From Hyunsoonleella flava (GTDB lineage Bacteria; Bacteroidota; Bacteroidia; Flavobacteriales; Flavobacteriaceae), in contig NZ_SIRT01000003.1 in the NCBI RefSeq assembly GCF_004310325.1, forward strand, positions 186,001 through 250,000: a stretch of DNA of 64,000 bases, written 5' to 3'. This document shows positions 9,206 through 18,151 of the stretch, piece after piece. Numbering within the stretch: position 1 is the first letter of the stretch; each line of letters starts with the position of its first letter. The notes beneath the pieces are model-generated. The model was not told where the DNA came from, ran no database searches, and saw only the letters and a list, made by a program, of their open reading frames with translations. The position numbers and the translations under genes were made by a program.

Positions 9206-11389
9206 ATGGAAATGCAACAATTTCATTACGATAATAAAATCGTTACTAAGTTTCTTTATGCCACCATTATTTTTGGGGTTGTGGGAATGGTGGTAGGCTT
9301 ATTGCTTGCCTTTATGTTTTTATTCCCGAATTTAACCGATGGTATTTCATGGCTGAGTTTTGGTCGCTTACGTCCATTACACACCAATGCCGTAATTTTC
9401 GCCTTTGTAGGTAATGCCATGTTTGCAGGGGTCTATTACTCTTTACAGCGTTTATTAAAAACGCGAATGGCGAGTGACTTATTAAGCAACATCAACTTTT
9501 GGGGATGGCAGCTTATTATCGTAGCAGCAGCAATTACGTTACCTCTTGGAATCACAACATCAAAAGAATATGCCGAACTGGAATGGCCGATTGACATTGC
9601 CATTGCTCTAGTATGGGTTGTTTTTGGTGTAAATATGATTTGGACGATCTTAAAACGTCGTCAACGTCATTTATACGTAGCTGTTTGGTTTTACATTGCT
9701 ACGTTTGTTACTGTTGCTGTACTTCATATTTTTAATAGTTTAGAACTACCTGTAAGTGGATTGAAGAGTTACTCGGTTTACGCCGGTGTGCAAGATGCAC
9801 TTGTGCAATGGTGGTACGGGCATAATGCGGTGGCATTCTTCTTGACGACACCTTTCTTAGGTTTGATGTACTATTTTGTACCTAAAGCTGCAAACAGACC
9901 TGTGTATTCTTATAGACTCTCTATTGTACACTTCTGGTCGTTAATTTTCATATACATTTGGGCAGGACCTCACCACTTATTATATACTGCTTTACCAGAA
10001 TGGGCACAAAATTTAGGTGTTACCTTTTCTGTGATGCTATTGATGCCGTCTTGGGGTGGTATGATAAACGGTTTATTAACCTTGCGTGGTGCTTGGGATA
10101 AGGTAAGAACAGACCCTGTTTTGAAATTCTTGGTAGTAGCAATTACTGGTTACGGTATGGCTACTTTTGAAGGGCCTACCCTATCACTTAAAAATGTAAA
10201 TGCTATTGCCCACTTTACCGATTGGATTATTGCGCACGTGCACGTTGGCGCTTTAGCTTGGAATGGTTTTATGGCATTTGGTATTATTTATTATTTAATT
10301 CCAAGATTATTTAAAACAAAACTATACTCCTTAGGGTTGGCCAACTTACATTTCTGGTTAGGTACTTTGGGTATCATCATTTACGCATTACCTATGTACG
10401 TTGCTGGATTTACCCAAGCTAGTATGTGGAAACAGTTTAATCCTGATGGTACTTTAGTATATGGTAACTTCCTTGAAACCGTTACTGAAATTATCCCGAT
10501 GTACTGGATGCGTGCTATTGGTGGTACACTTTACATTGTAGGTATGTTGATTCTTGTGTATAATGTAATTGCTACTGTAAGAAGCGGAAGCAAAGTACAA
10601 GATGAAGCAGCAGAAGCACCAGCATTAGAGCGTGTAACCAAGAGACGAACGGCAAATGAAGGATGGCACACATGGTTAGAAAGACGACCAATTCAGTTAA
10701 CCTTATTAGCTACCGTAGCAATTTTAATTGGTGGAATTATCCAGATTGTACCAACTATTATGGTAAAATCTAATATTCCAACCATAGCCAGCGTAAAACC
10801 TTACACACCTCTAGAATTGGAAGGAAGAGATATCTACATCCGTGAAGGCTGTGTGGGTTGTCACTCGCAAATGATTCGTCCGTTTAGAAGTGAAGTAGAA
10901 CGGTATGGAGAATATTCCAAAGCTGGAGAGTATGTGTATGACCATCCATTCTTATGGGGTAGTAAACGTACAGGGCCAGATTTACACCGCATCGGTGGTA
11001 AGTATTCTGACAACTGGCATTTTAACCATATGTACGATCCGCAAAGTACCTCATCAGGTTCTATCATGCCACGTTACCAATGGTTAATTAAAAACGAGCT
11101 GGATAAGTCTCAAACCGAGGCTAAAATGAAAACTATGGTTTCACTTGGTGTACCTTATTCTGATGAAGAGATTGCCAGCGCACAGCAAAGTATGCTTGAA
11201 CAGGGAACCCAAATAGAAGAGAACCTTTACAGTGATCCAGACTTTGCAAAAACCTACGAAGCTGATAAAAAATATGCAGCCGAAAGTGGTGAAGCATTCG
11301 TAGAAATGAAGAATAGAGAGATCACAGCTTTAATTGCATACCTCCAACGTTTAGGTACTGATATTAAAGTAGAAACTGCTCAAAAATAA
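9206..11389 (+). CDS. ccoNO: cbb3-type cytochrome c oxidase, fused subunits I and II (CcoN-CcoO)
   Basis: 727 residues. About residues 1-500 are the catalytic haem-copper subunit CcoN, with some 12 membrane helices, the low-spin haem histidine in LRPLHTN (H59), the CuB region WYGHN, the PHH pair, and the haem ligands in IIAHVHVGALAWNGF. About residues 505-727 are the monohaem cytochrome CcoO, with haem motif C549-V-G-C552-H553 and a probable axial methionine in SIMPRY. Fusion of the two subunits is usual in Bacteroidota and rare elsewhere. The product is the core of a high-affinity terminal oxidase in the inner membrane, reducing oxygen to water and pumping protons. Confidence 0.96.
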   Translation: MEMQQFHYDNKIVTKFLYATIIFGVVGMVVGLLLAFMFLFPNLTDGISWLSFGRLRPLHTNAVIFAFVGNAMFAGVYYSLQRLLKTRMASDLLSNINFWGWQLIIVAAAITLPLGITTSKEYAELEWPIDIAIALVWVVFGVNMIWTILKRRQRHLYVAVWFYIATFVTVAVLHIFNSLELPVSGLKSYSVYAGVQDALVQWWYGHNAVAFFLTTPFLGLMYYFVPKAANRPVYSYRLSIVHFWSLIFIYIWAGPHHLLYTALPEWAQNLGVTFSVMLLMPSWGGMINGLLTLRGAWDKVRTDPVLKFLVVAITGYGMATFEGPTLSLKNVNAIAHFTDWIIAHVHVGALAWNGFMAFGIIYYLIPRLFKTKLYSLGLANLHFWLGTLGIIIYALPMYVAGFTQASMWKQFNPDGTLVYGNFLETVTEIIPMYWMRAIGGTLYIVGMLILVYNVIATVRSGSKVQDEAAEAPALERVTKRRTANEGWHTWLERRPIQLTLLATVAILIGGIIQIVPTIMVKSNIPTIASVKPYTPLELEGRDIYIREGCVGCHSQMIRPFRSEVERYGEYSKAGEYVYDHPFLWGSKRTGPDLHRIGGKYSDNWHFNHMYDPQSTSSGSIMPRYQWLIKNELDKSQTEAKMKTMVSLGVPYSDEEIASAQQSMLEQGTQIEENLYSDPDFAKTYEADKKYAAESGEAFVEMKNREITALIAYLQRLGTDIKVETAQK

Positions 11390-11408
11390 ACCCATAAACT
11401 AAAGCATC

Positions 11409-11594
11409 ATGTTAAAATTTGTAAAAAACCATATGGAGAGCATCACAGGGATAGAAATCTATCCTATCATTTCGCTGCTCATCTTTTTTATCTTTTTTGT
11501 AGTGCTTTTTTGGTGGGTTGTAACCGCAAAAAAAGACTATATAAAACGCGTAAGCAATATTCCATTAGACAACCAAAATAACGACACATTATGA
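11409..11594 (+). CDS. ccoQ: cbb3 oxidase small subunit CcoQ
   Basis: 61-residue protein with one membrane helix (about residues 20-42, ending in FWWVVTAKKDY). It lies between ccoNO and ccoP and overlaps the ccoP start by four bases (ATGA-type coupling). CcoQ-like proteins stabilise the oxidase complex. Identification rests on position, size and the single-helix layout more than on strong motifs. Confidence 0.8.
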   Translation: MLKFVKNHMESITGIEIYPIISLLIFFIFFVVLFWWVVTAKKDYIKRVSNIPLDNQNNDTL

Positions 11595-12550
11595 GAAATT
11601 TAGTTCCATCTTGGATTCGTGTTCCAGTAGTATTCCTAATCATTTTTGGAGCAGTAGAATTCTTTATAGATTCTGGTGAAAAACCTGCATTTATTGAATA
11701 CCCAGCAGTACTCTTATTTCTCTTGTTAGTATTGTTAATATTAATCGCTATTGAGGCCATAGTTGGTGCATTGGAGAATGTAATGCTCCATAAATTGGAT
11801 GCAGAAGCCAAAGCTCGCTTTTTAGCTGAAAAGGAAAAAACGCCTCAATTTACTTGGTTAAAAGAAACCTACAACAAACTTTTAGGACAAAAACCAATTG
11901 AAGAAGAAGGTGAGATTATTTTAGACCACAATTACGACGGTATAAAAGAATTGGATAATAATTTACCACCTTGGTGGCTATACGGCTTTTATGCCACCAT
12001 AGTTTTTGCTGCCGTTTACCTAGTAAGGTATCATATTTTTGATGGAGAGACACAGCTAGATGAACTAGAAATTGAACTCGCAGAAGCAAGAGATGAAATT
12101 GAAGCATATAAAAAGACAGCGGTGGATTTAGTAGATGCCAATACCGTTGTGATGCTGACTGACCCAGACGATTTAACTACTGGTAGGTCGATTTTTGAAA
12201 CCAACTGTGTGGCATGCCACATGGCAGATGGTGGTGGTGGTATTGGACCAAACCTAACCGACGAGCATTGGATTTTAGGTGGCGGTATTAAAAATGTATT
12301 TAAAACCATCTCAGAAGGTGGACGTTCTGGAAAAGGTATGATTCCTTGGAAAGCGCAGTTAAAGCCATCTCAAATAGCAAAAGTAGCAAGTTACGTTTTA
12401 ACTTTTGAAGGTACTACGCCTGCAAACCCTAAAGCACCAGAAGGTGATATTTGGGTGGAAGAAGCCGTCGTTGAAGAAGCGCCTACAGAAGATACAACTG
12501 AAAGTGCAGATGTAGTAACGGAAGTTATTACAGAAACAGCTTCAGAATAA
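11591..12550 (+). CDS. ccoP: cbb3 oxidase cytochrome c subunit CcoP, single haem motif
   Basis: 319 residues. The N-terminal region has two hydrophobic segments (about residues 10-60) and then the FixP_N-type segment NNLPPWWLYGFYATIVFAAVYLVRYHIF, split by a charged stretch. The C-terminal cytochrome c domain has one haem motif, C206-V-A-C209-H210, with a probable axial methionine in GMIPWKAQL. Classical proteobacterial CcoP has two such domains; only one is present here and the protein ends in an acidic tail. The subunit passes electrons from periplasmic or membrane donors to CcoO. It is translationally coupled to ccoQ. Confidence 0.92.
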   Translation: MRNLVPSWIRVPVVFLIIFGAVEFFIDSGEKPAFIEYPAVLLFLLLVLLILIAIEAIVGALENVMLHKLDAEAKARFLAEKEKTPQFTWLKETYNKLLGQKPIEEEGEIILDHNYDGIKELDNNLPPWWLYGFYATIVFAAVYLVRYHIFDGETQLDELEIELAEARDEIEAYKKTAVDLVDANTVVMLTDPDDLTTGRSIFETNCVACHMADGGGGIGPNLTDEHWILGGGIKNVFKTISEGGRSGKGMIPWKAQLKPSQIAKVASYVLTFEGTTPANPKAPEGDIWVEEAVVEEAPTEDTTESADVVTEVITETASE

Positions 12551-12609
12551 AAAACATTCAATAAAATAATCTATTCTAAACTAAGCAAAACACTTGTAAT
12601 AGATGATAA

Positions 12610-12690
12610 AAGACCTGCAAGGTTTTTAGAATCTTGTAGGTCTTAAAAAATAGTTTAACTATACCTACAAGGTTTCCAAAACCTTGCAGG
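12610..12690. repeat. Two adjacent flavobacterial ACCTTGCAGG palindromes
   Basis: First hairpin: AAGACCTGCAAG (12610-12621) with CTTGTAGGTCTT (12633-12644). Second hairpin: CCTACAAGGTTT (12664-12675) with AAACCTTGCAGG (12679-12690). Each stem has one G-T mismatch. They share the CCTrCAAGGTTT unit, a known type of dispersed palindrome in flavobacterial spacers. They fill the gap between ccoP and ccoG and may act as an RNA hairpin between the two parts of the locus. Confidence 0.7.
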
Positions 12691-12703
12691 AAAATGCTAA
12701 AAA

Positions 12704-14128
12704 ATGGAAACCCCCGAGAACGAAATATTTAGAGATTCTATTGCTACCATTAATGAAGAAGGTAAACGCGCATGGGTATTTCCTAAAAAACCTAGTGGTA
12801 GGTTTTACGAATACAGAAAATATGTAAGCTACTTTTTGCTTGCATTTTTATTTTTATCGCCTTTTATCAAGGTAAATGGCAACCAGTTTTTAATGTTCAA
12901 TATACTGGAACGTCGTTTCAATATTTTTGGATTCCCGTTTTGGCCGCAAGATTTCCATTTGTTTGTGATTTCAATGCTAATTGGTGTGGTGTTTATCACA
13001 CTATTTACGGTAGCGTTCGGCCGTATTTTCTGTGGGTGGATTTGTCCACAAACCATATTTATGGAAATGGTTTTTCGTAGAATTGAATACTGGATTGAAG
13101 GCGACAGAAATAAACAACGTAGACTAGCGCGCCAAAAATGGGATGCTGAAAAAATTAGAAAGAGAGGACTTAAACTAGCAATTTTCCTCATCATATCCTT
13201 TTTAATTGCTAATGTGTTTTTGGCATATTTAATTGGTAGCGATAAACTGATACGATACATTACAGATGGCCCATTTAAACATATGGGTACACTTATACCG
13301 TTATTGATTTTTACTGGTGTATTTTATTTTGTGTTCGCATGGTTTAGGGAACAGGTATGTATTATTGCTTGCCCGTATGGTAGACTACAGGGTGTGCTTT
13401 TGGACACCAAATCGATAGTTGTAGCTTATGACCATAAGCGTGGTGAAGGCGAGAATGGCAGAAAGAAATTTAGAAAAAATGAAGATCGTGAAGCCTTAGG
13501 CCATGGTGATTGTATTGATTGCTTGCAATGCGTGCATGTATGCCCTACAGGAATTGATATTAGAAACGGTACGCAGTTAGAATGTGTAAACTGTACCGCT
13601 TGTATTGATGAATGCGACCATATTATGGAAAGCATTAATCTCCCTAAAGGATTAATTAGATACGCTAGTGAAGAAAACATAGAAAAGAAAGCACCTTTTA
13701 AGCTCACCGCTAGAATGAAAGGTTATATTGCTGTACTTTCTATTATGATTGGGTTGTTAATTGGTATGTTATTTTTAAGAAATGACGTAGAAGCAAACGT
13801 ATTGAGATTACCAGGACAACTATACGAACATAAAGAAAACAACATAATTAGCAATGTGTTCACATATAAGTTAGTAAATAAAACATCTAATGATATTGAA
13901 GATGTAAGCCTAAAATTAATGTCGCACAAAGGCGAGCTAAGACTGGTATCTACAAGTGATGAATTTACAGTACCAAGTCAAGGAATTGCTGAGGGTACCT
14001 TATTTATTGAAATAAACAACTCAGCTTTATCTGGAGATAGAAACAAAATTAAAATTGGTGTTTTTGAAGGTGATGAGCTTATTGAAACCACTACGGCTAA
14101 TTTTTTAGGCCCCAGAAGTTATAGGTAA
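12704..14128 (+). CDS. ccoG: cbb3 oxidase accessory ferredoxin-like protein CcoG/FixG
   Basis: 474 residues with about five membrane helices. Iron-sulphur binding segments are CGWICPQT near residue 110, CIIACPYGR near 220, and the ferredoxin pair CIDCLQCVHVCP and CVNCTACIDEC near 270-310. The C-terminal third is an immunoglobulin-like periplasmic domain (FixG C-terminal type). CcoG is thought to reduce Cu(II) to Cu(I) for CuB assembly. It begins 14 bases after the second palindrome in the spacer. Family assignment is clear. Confidence 0.94.
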   Translation: METPENEIFRDSIATINEEGKRAWVFPKKPSGRFYEYRKYVSYFLLAFLFLSPFIKVNGNQFLMFNILERRFNIFGFPFWPQDFHLFVISMLIGVVFITLFTVAFGRIFCGWICPQTIFMEMVFRRIEYWIEGDRNKQRRLARQKWDAEKIRKRGLKLAIFLIISFLIANVFLAYLIGSDKLIRYITDGPFKHMGTLIPLLIFTGVFYFVFAWFREQVCIIACPYGRLQGVLLDTKSIVVAYDHKRGEGENGRKKFRKNEDREALGHGDCIDCLQCVHVCPTGIDIRNGTQLECVNCTACIDECDHIMESINLPKGLIRYASEENIEKKAPFKLTARMKGYIAVLSIMIGLLIGMLFLRNDVEANVLRLPGQLYEHKENNIISNVFTYKLVNKTSNDIEDVSLKLMSHKGELRLVSTSDEFTVPSQGIAEGTLFIEINNSALSGDRNKIKIGVFEGDELIETTTANFLGPRSYR

Positions 14129-14175
14129 ACTGGTAACAAGAGCTTTGGGGATGAAGACAACGCTGGCGGATAAGT

Positions 14176-14256
14176 GCATTAGGGATTGAGCGATTGTTGG
14201 AGCTCCTCGCAGAGAGCGACTCGTGAAAGCCCGACCTGAGGAACGAAGGGAATGCC
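14176..14256 (+). repeat. Dispersed modular intergenic repeat, copy 2 (short form)
   Basis: GCATTAGGGATTGAGCG at the left end, then GTTGGAGCTCCTCGCAGAGAGCGACT, GAAAGCCCGACC and a terminal AATGCC. The preceding bases CGCTGGCGGATAAG resemble the left flank of the copies at 15431-15645 and 29146-29251. This copy lacks the long central module seen in copies 1 and 4. Confidence 0.65.
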
Positions 14257-14272
14257 ATAAAAAATAGAAATT

Positions 14273-14719
14273 ATGAAAATTAATTGGGGAACCGGAATTG
14301 TTTTAGCATTTGTAGGCTTTATCGCCTTTATAATGTACTTTATTGTGTCGATGAATATTGATGACAAGTACGACCATGACCTGGTAAGTGACGATTATTA
14401 CGGCGAGGAATTAAAGTATCAAGCAGATATTGACAAGCTTAAAAACGCCAAGACCTTAACTACAAATATTAGTTACGAAAGAACACCCGAGGGTTTGAAG
14501 GTTCACTTTCCACAGGATATTGATTATAAAAAAATTACAGGAAATATGTTCCTATATAGACCATCTAACAAACAACTAGACTTTGAAACTGCTATTTCAT
14601 TGTCTAATCCTTATTTGCTCATACCTGACAAACGTTTGGTAGATGGTCGTTGGAACATTAAAATAGATTGGCAATATAATGGAAAATCTTATTTATTTAA
14701 AGAATCTCTAGTGTATTAG
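14273..14719 (+). CDS. fixH: FixH family protein of the cbb3 locus
   Basis: 148 residues: one N-terminal membrane helix (about residues 5-27), then a periplasmic beta-rich domain ending in DGRWNIKIDWQYNGKSYLF, matching the FixH family. FixH is required for cbb3 assembly alongside FixG and FixI, probably in copper handling. It follows ccoG and a repeat-containing spacer, and the next gene starts two bases after its stop codon, so the two are cotranscribed. Confidence 0.88.
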   Translation: MKINWGTGIVLAFVGFIAFIMYFIVSMNIDDKYDHDLVSDDYYGEELKYQADIDKLKNAKTLTTNISYERTPEGLKVHFPQDIDYKKITGNMFLYRPSNKQLDFETAISLSNPYLLIPDKRLVDGRWNIKIDWQYNGKSYLFKESLVY

Positions 14720-14720
14720 T

Positions 14721-15422
14721 ATGTTGGTATCGGCATTCATACTTGGCCTTTTAGGAAGCTTTCACTGCGTGGGCATGTGTGGCCCTATTGCTTTTATGTT
14801 ACCGGTAGATCGCTCAAATTCCATTAAAAAAGTATCGCAAATTGCCATTTACCATTTTGGTAGATTATTAGCTTACAGTGTAATAGGCTTAATTTTTGGG
14901 CTTATAGGTAAAAGCCTTTACATTTTTGGGTTTCAACAGCAACTCTCTATTATTATTGGAGTAATTATGATTTTAATTGTTGTTGTACCTCAACAAACAT
15001 TTAATAAATACAATTTCTCTAAACCTATTTTTAAAGCCATATCCAAGGTAAAAAATGCTCTGGGTGCAGCGCTCAAGAAAAAAACACTGGACGCCTTTTT
15101 GTCCATAGGGTTTTTAAATGGTTTTCTGCCTTGCGGTTTGGTATATATGGCGTTGTTTGCCGCCATTGCTGGTGGAGATGCCCTAAACGGAAGCTTATAT
15201 ATGGCGGTTTTCGGGCTTGGTACCATTCCTTTAATGACCACAGCTATCTATTTCAGTCATTTTTTAAAAGGTAAAGCAAGACAGCGCATCCAAAAGGTCA
15301 TTCCTGTTGTTGTGGTTATCATCGGTGCACTTTTTATTTTGCGTGGTTTGGGCCTTGGTATTCCCTACCTCTCTCCCGCCCCTGTGCACGACATGGTTGC
15401 CAATGGGATGAATTGTCATTAA
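14721..15422 (+). CDS. SafE/DsbD-like membrane protein of the cbb3 locus
   Basis: 233 residues with about six membrane helices. It opens with GLLGSFHCVGMCGPIAFML, the cysteine motif of the sulfite exporter TauE/SafE-like, DsbD-membrane-domain family; NGFLPCGLVYMALFAA has a second conserved cysteine. Genes of this family usually close cbb3 loci in Bacteroidota and related Gram-negatives (sometimes named ccoH), where a copper or redox role is proposed. Two bases separate it from fixH. Sulfite transport is unlikely here; the exact substrate is not known. Confidence 0.85.
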   Translation: MLVSAFILGLLGSFHCVGMCGPIAFMLPVDRSNSIKKVSQIAIYHFGRLLAYSVIGLIFGLIGKSLYIFGFQQQLSIIIGVIMILIVVVPQQTFNKYNFSKPIFKAISKVKNALGAALKKKTLDAFLSIGFLNGFLPCGLVYMALFAAIAGGDALNGSLYMAVFGLGTIPLMTTAIYFSHFLKGKARQRIQKVIPVVVVIIGALFILRGLGLGIPYLSPAPVHDMVANGMNCH

Positions 15423-15430
15423 AATTATTT

Positions 15431-15645
15431 GGGCGCCTGCCTACCTGCGGTATCGCAGGCAGGCTACCTTAAAGGATCAGACTTTACTCATGGATTTTTA
15501 TTTGAAATTGATGAAATCGTGAATATAAATATTTCGGGAGTCGCTCCCTTCTGCATCGGAGAGCTTCAACAAACCTGTACTGGATTTATCTAAGTATGCC
15601 TAATTCCCTACCTACCGGCAAGTAGGCCTGACGCACTTACCAGCG
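15431..15645 (-). repeat. Dispersed modular intergenic repeat, copy 3
   Basis: Read on the minus strand it begins CGCTGGTAAGTGCGTCAGG and includes GTTGAAGCTCTCC, GGGAGCGACTCCCGAAA, TATTCACGATTTCA and GAGTAAAGTCTGATCC. It ends in the palindromic block GCCTGCCTGCGATACCGC and GCAGGCGCCC. A CCTACCTACCGG hairpin is inserted near the other end. It has the same modules as copy 4. Confidence 0.7.
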
Positions 15646-15807
15646 AAAAACACTGCGATATCAAACTTAACTCCCTATTTGTGAACTAAATACCCTAAAA
15701 AAATCACATCACATAAGATTTCTTTATAGGTATCATTTACAAAATCAATAGTTTTATTTACAAATACGATAGTATTACTATTATATTTGCAATCAAATTA
15801 ATTAACT
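15646..15807 (+). promoter_or_regulatory. Probable TetR operator and promoter
   Basis: The non-coding stretch 15423-15807 holds repeat copy 3 and this control region. Two direct repeats with a period of 21 bases begin ATTTACAAA (15735-15755 and 15756-15776; 17 of 21 positions equal). The second contains the palindrome AATACGATAGTATT (15763-15776). Six bases on is TATATTTG (15782-15789), a perfect TAnnTTTG -7 element, 18 bases before the regulator ATG. Two helical turns between repeats suits binding of two regulator dimers, so the TetR protein probably represses itself and the export operon. Confidence 0.6.
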
Positions 15808-16479
15808 ATGGACTCATTACTTTCAAACTTAAAGATTGCTGTTCCAGAAAAAATATATGTAAAAGACCCTGAGTCATCATCTTTAGGTAAACGCATAGTG
15901 GAGCACAGTATCTTACTCATTGACGAGATAGGTTTTGATAGTTTCACCTTTAAGAAACTAGGAACCTTAATAGGCTCTAACGAGAGCTCTATCTACCGTT
16001 ATTTTGAAAGTAAACATAAACTGTTATTGTACTTATCATCATGGTATTGGGCCTGGATAGAGTATCAACTTGTTATAGAAACCCATAACCTTAATCCGTT
16101 TGATAAGCTGCAAAAAGCAATAGAAGTTGTTTGTAGGTCTACAAAAGAAGACTCTAGCTTTTCTCACATTAATGAAGTTGTGCTAAACCGTATAATGATT
16201 AACGAAAACTCTAAATCCTTTTTAACTAAAGAAGTAGATTTAGAAAACAAAGAAGGTTACTTCGTTATTTACAAACGGATAGTATACAGATTACGCGATA
16301 TGGTTATCGCATTAAAACCAAATTATAAATACCCGTCTAGTCTAGCTAGTACAATAATAGATGGTAGTTTACATCAACATTTTTTAAAAAGTCATTTCAC
16401 ATCTATGACAGATTGTGATTTAGATATTACTCCCACTCAATTTTATAAAGATTTAGTATCAAAAACTTTACAATCTTAA
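15808..16479 (+). CDS. TetR/AcrR-family transcriptional regulator of the export operon
   Basis: 223 residues. Helix-turn-helix at about residues 45-75 (IGFDSFTFKKLGTLIGSNESSIYRYFESKHKLL), the standard TetR N-terminal fold, followed by an all-helical ligand-binding domain without recognisable similarity. It starts an operon: the ABC transporter gene begins two bases after its stop codon. Tandem 21-base repeats and a palindrome at its promoter suggest autoregulation. The inducing ligand is unknown and probably relates to what the ABC/HlyD/TolC system exports. Confidence 0.87.
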   Translation: MDSLLSNLKIAVPEKIYVKDPESSSLGKRIVEHSILLIDEIGFDSFTFKKLGTLIGSNESSIYRYFESKHKLLLYLSSWYWAWIEYQLVIETHNLNPFDKLQKAIEVVCRSTKEDSSFSHINEVVLNRIMINENSKSFLTKEVDLENKEGYFVIYKRIVYRLRDMVIALKPNYKYPSSLASTIIDGSLHQHFLKSHFTSMTDCDLDITPTQFYKDLVSKTLQS

Positions 16480-16481
16480 CT

Positions 16482-18140
16482 ATGGAACAACCAAAAATGA
16501 CTCCTTGGCAACGCTTAGTAGGTTTACTTCAACTAGAAAAAAGAGACATACTCCAAATTTTTTACTATGCTATTTTTGCTGGTGTAGTGGCATTATCTCT
16601 GCCACTTGGAATTCAAGCTATTATCAATTTAATTCAAGGTGCGCAGGTATCTACCTCATGGATAGTTCTTGTTATTTTGGTAACATTAGGGGTGGCGTTT
16701 TCTGGAGTGCTGCAATTAATGCAATTAAGAATTATAGAAACCATTCAGCAACGTATTTTTATGCGTTCTTCGTTCGAATTGACCTACCGATTTCCAAAAA
16801 TTAAAATGTCGGAATTACGGAATTTTTATCCGCCCGAATTGGCAAACCGATTTTTTGATACTTTAACCATACAAAAGAGCTTGTCCAAAATTTTAATAGA
16901 CGTTCCTACTGCGGTGCTTCAAATTTTATTTGCACTAATATTGCTATCTTTTTACCACCCGTTTTTCATCATTTTCGGATTACTATTATTGGTGCTAATT
17001 TTTGTAGTATTCAAATTCACTGCCATTAAAGGTCTACAAACTAGTCTTATTGAATCAAAGCAAAAGTATAAAGTTGCCCATTGGATACAGGAAATTGCTC
17101 GATCTGTAATTAGTTTTAAATTATCTGGACGCACCAGTTTAGGCTTGAAAAAAAACGACAATCTTGTGAGTGGTTATTTAATCGCTAGGGAAAATCACTT
17201 TAAAATCTTGATGCTGCAGTTTATTCAGATGATAAGCTTTAAGGTAATCGTTACAGCAAGTTTGCTGCTTATTGGTGGTGCTTTAGTTTTAAACCAAGAG
17301 ATGAATATTGGTCAGTTTGTCGCTGCAGAAATTATCATTCTACTAGTAATAGCTTCGGTAGAAAAATTAATTCTTGGCCTAGAATCTTTTTATGACACAC
17401 TTACATCATTAGAAAAATTGGGGCAAATAGTAGATAAAGACTTAGAAAGCCAAACGGGAGAACGACCACAGTTTAGTAAAGGCATTAAAATAGAATTGGA
17501 CAATGTGACCTATGAAGTTGATAACAGAGATAAACACATACTCAAAAATATATCCTTAACCATAAACCCAAAAAGCCGCATGTTAGTGCGTGGAGAAAGT
17601 GGTGCTGGAAAGTCTACATTACTTAGGTTAATTGCTGGTGTTATCCAATCTACATCAGGCCACCTCTATGTAAATGATATGTCCATCAATAGTTTACACC
17701 TCAATTTTTACCGTTCCCAAATGGGGTTATCACTTTCGGACGAGACACCTTTTGAGGGTACGATAAAAGATAATTTAACCTTCGGAAATCCTGATATTAC
17801 AGATGAGCGCATCATGGAAGTTCTAGAAAATGCAGGGTTAAAGGATTTTATTAAAGATCAACAAGACGGCTTAAATACAGTCCTTTATCCAGATGGTAAG
17901 CAAATGTCTTATACACTATCTAAAAAAATAGTTCTGGCACGAGCCATATTAAAAGAACCAAAGGTATTAATTCTTGAAGATGCTTTGGATAGATTTAATC
18001 CAGAAGAGACAAATACCATCATTAATTACCTAACGCATCAAGATAGACCCTGGGCTTTAGTTGTTGTAAGTAGTAGTGAAGCGTGGTTAAATAAATGCAG
18101 CGAAGTAATTACGCTTGAGAAAGGAAGAATTAAAAACTAA
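16482..18140 (+). CDS. ABC exporter (permease-ATPase fusion) with degenerate nucleotide-binding domain
   Basis: 552 residues: an N-terminal exporter membrane domain of about six helices (residues 20-310), then a nucleotide-binding domain (325-552). Walker A is intact (GESGAGKST, 371-379). Other key positions are changed. The Q-loop glutamine is S419, LSGGQ aligns with MSYTL (475-479), the Walker B D-E pair is swapped to E499-D500, and the H-switch region reads VVVSSSEAW (527-535) without histidine. The domain probably binds ATP but may hydrolyse it poorly. It is followed by HlyD and TolC proteins, giving a type-I-secretion-like envelope-spanning system. There is no peptidase domain and no obvious substrate gene alongside. 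Confidence 0.85.
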   Translation: MEQPKMTPWQRLVGLLQLEKRDILQIFYYAIFAGVVALSLPLGIQAIINLIQGAQVSTSWIVLVILVTLGVAFSGVLQLMQLRIIETIQQRIFMRSSFELTYRFPKIKMSELRNFYPPELANRFFDTLTIQKSLSKILIDVPTAVLQILFALILLSFYHPFFIIFGLLLLVLIFVVFKFTAIKGLQTSLIESKQKYKVAHWIQEIARSVISFKLSGRTSLGLKKNDNLVSGYLIARENHFKILMLQFIQMISFKVIVTASLLLIGGALVLNQEMNIGQFVAAEIIILLVIASVEKLILGLESFYDTLTSLEKLGQIVDKDLESQTGERPQFSKGIKIELDNVTYEVDNRDKHILKNISLTINPKSRMLVRGESGAGKSTLLRLIAGVIQSTSGHLYVNDMSINSLHLNFYRSQMGLSLSDETPFEGTIKDNLTFGNPDITDERIMEVLENAGLKDFIKDQQDGLNTVLYPDGKQMSYTLSKKIVLARAILKEPKVLILEDALDRFNPEETNTIINYLTHQDRPWALVVVSSSEAWLNKCSEVITLEKGRIKN

Positions 18141-18151
18141 AAAACTAAGTT

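Noticed and set aside
14721-15422. Sulfite exporter function for the TauE/SafE-like protein
   Set aside because: The cysteine motif and position at the end of the cbb3 locus fit a copper/redox assembly role better than sulfite export.
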